Below, piece by piece: positions 63,606-64,000 of a stretch of 64,000 bases of DNA. A program made the translations under genes and the position numbers. Numbering within the stretch: position 1 is the first letter of the stretch; each line of letters opens with the position of its first letter. The notes beneath the pieces are model-generated. The model searched no databases. It was not told the origin of the DNA and worked only from the letters and a program-made list of their open reading frames with translations. The stretch comes from Neptuniibacter sp. UBA6509 (GTDB lineage Bacteria > Pseudomonadota > Gammaproteobacteria > Pseudomonadales > Balneatricaceae): the NCBI GenBank assembly GCA_002435145.1, contig DJLT01000096.1, positions 1-64,000 on the forward strand, in the 5' to 3' direction.

Positions 63606-64000
63606 ATGAAGTTTCTTTTTTTACTGTTTATTATCATTCCTATTATAGAGATCACTGTTCTTATTAATGTAGGTGAGGCAATAGGCGCATGGAACACGGT
63701 AGGTTTAGTGCTACTTTCTGCATTTATCGGTGTAAATATGCTTCGTTACCAAGGGATTTCTACTTTAGCGAGAGCTCAAGAAAGAGCTAACCAAGGAGAG
63801 ATCCCTGGTAAAGAGATGATAGAAGGTATCGTTTTGGCGGTGGGCGGTGCTTTATTGATAACACCTGGCTTTGTGACTGATGTCATCGGTTTCAGTTGTT
63901 TGTTGCCTTTCACCCGAAAAACCTTTGCGGCTAAATTAATGAGTCGTTTTACAATCGTAGCCGCTCAGCAAAGTCGTGCAGGCAGCGCTCAGTTTTATTC
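63606..64000 (+). CDS. fxsA: FxsA family membrane protein (partial, runs off the window)
   Basis: The reading frame from ATG 63606 is open to the window edge (131 codons). It begins MKFLFLLFIIIPIIEITVLINVG, continues with GVNMLRYQGISTLARAQERANQGEIPGKEM, and has GGALLITPGFVTDVIGF, the classic FxsA pattern with several membrane helices. FxsA is linked to F-plasmid exclusion in E. coli and is often found beside groESL. GAGG (63595-63598) lies seven bases before the ATG. The C-terminus is missing from the window. Confidence 0.92.
   Translation, partial: MKFLFLLFIIIPIIEITVLINVGEAIGAWNTVGLVLLSAFIGVNMLRYQGISTLARAQERANQGEIPGKEMIEGIVLAVGGALLITPGFVTDVIGFSCLLPFTRKTFAAKLMSRFTIVAAQQSRAGSAQFY

Overview
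The window looks like a chromosomal segment of a marine gammaproteobacterium of the Oceanospirillales type (Neptunomonas, Amphritea or Marinobacterium-like). This is inferred from moderate GC, classic gammaproteobacterial gene clusters (gatCAB/mreBCD-maf-rng-yhdP, the lpt-rpoN-ptsN block, the mla-murA-his block), a PhoX phosphatase and an acrylyl-CoA reductase of the AcuI type. No prophage, insertion sequence, CRISPR array or defence island is visible, and almost everything is core metabolism or envelope biology.

Layout. 1-9.5 kb: the 3' end of a tRNA (probably initiator tRNA-Met) with its terminator, then small accessory genes: a DUF6435 protein, an exported glutathione peroxidase overlapping an ABC1 kinase, a DCC-family protein, two short-chain dehydrogenases, a folE-DUF6482-folM operon (GTP cyclohydrolase and pterin reductase), a Cache-GGDEF diguanylate cyclase, a membrane methyltransferase-like protein, an unknown protein and a GNAT acetyltransferase. 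9.9-14 kb: a TorF-type outer-membrane protein and gatCAB on the minus strand. 14.2-23.5 kb: mreBCD, maf, rng, yhdP and a nitrilase-family amidase on the plus strand. 23.4-33.3 kb: one long minus-strand block running yrbG-kdsD-kdsC-lptC-lptA-lptB-rpoN-hpf-ptsN-rapZ-NPr, then mgtE and yjgA. This is lipopolysaccharide assembly next to sigma-54 and the nitrogen PTS. 33.5-40.2 kb: mlaFEDCB, ibaG, murA, hisG and hisD.

40.2-45 kb: a DegS/AlgW-type protease, a Nif3-family protein, a ZapG/YhcB protein, and a GntR regulator divergent from acuI. 45-51 kb: nnrS, then cobU-cobT-cobC (no cobS here), a HDOD-GAF signalling protein, a small cysteine-patterned exported protein and a PduO-type cobalamin adenosyltransferase. 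51-57.6 kb: ppk2, a PanE-like reductase, yajQ, a small unknown protein, an AmpG-type permease, a porin and a DUF2057 protein. 57.8-62.3 kb: a phytase-like exported beta-propeller protein and a Tat-exported PhoX, divergent, each with a Pho-box-like repeat. The window ends with a FabG-like reductase and a truncated fxsA behind a sigma-32-like promoter.

The most unusual feature is the mreC start. The only start that keeps the membrane anchor is an AUU codon, preceded by a perfect Shine-Dalgarno sequence that is itself locked in a strong hairpin just after mreB. Other regulatory calls come from direct reading: an NsrR-like palindrome at nnrS, a FadR-family operator at acuI, Fur-like boxes at two genes, and tandem 3' UTR hairpins after the porin. 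All gene functions rest on motif recognition by eye; no database search was run.
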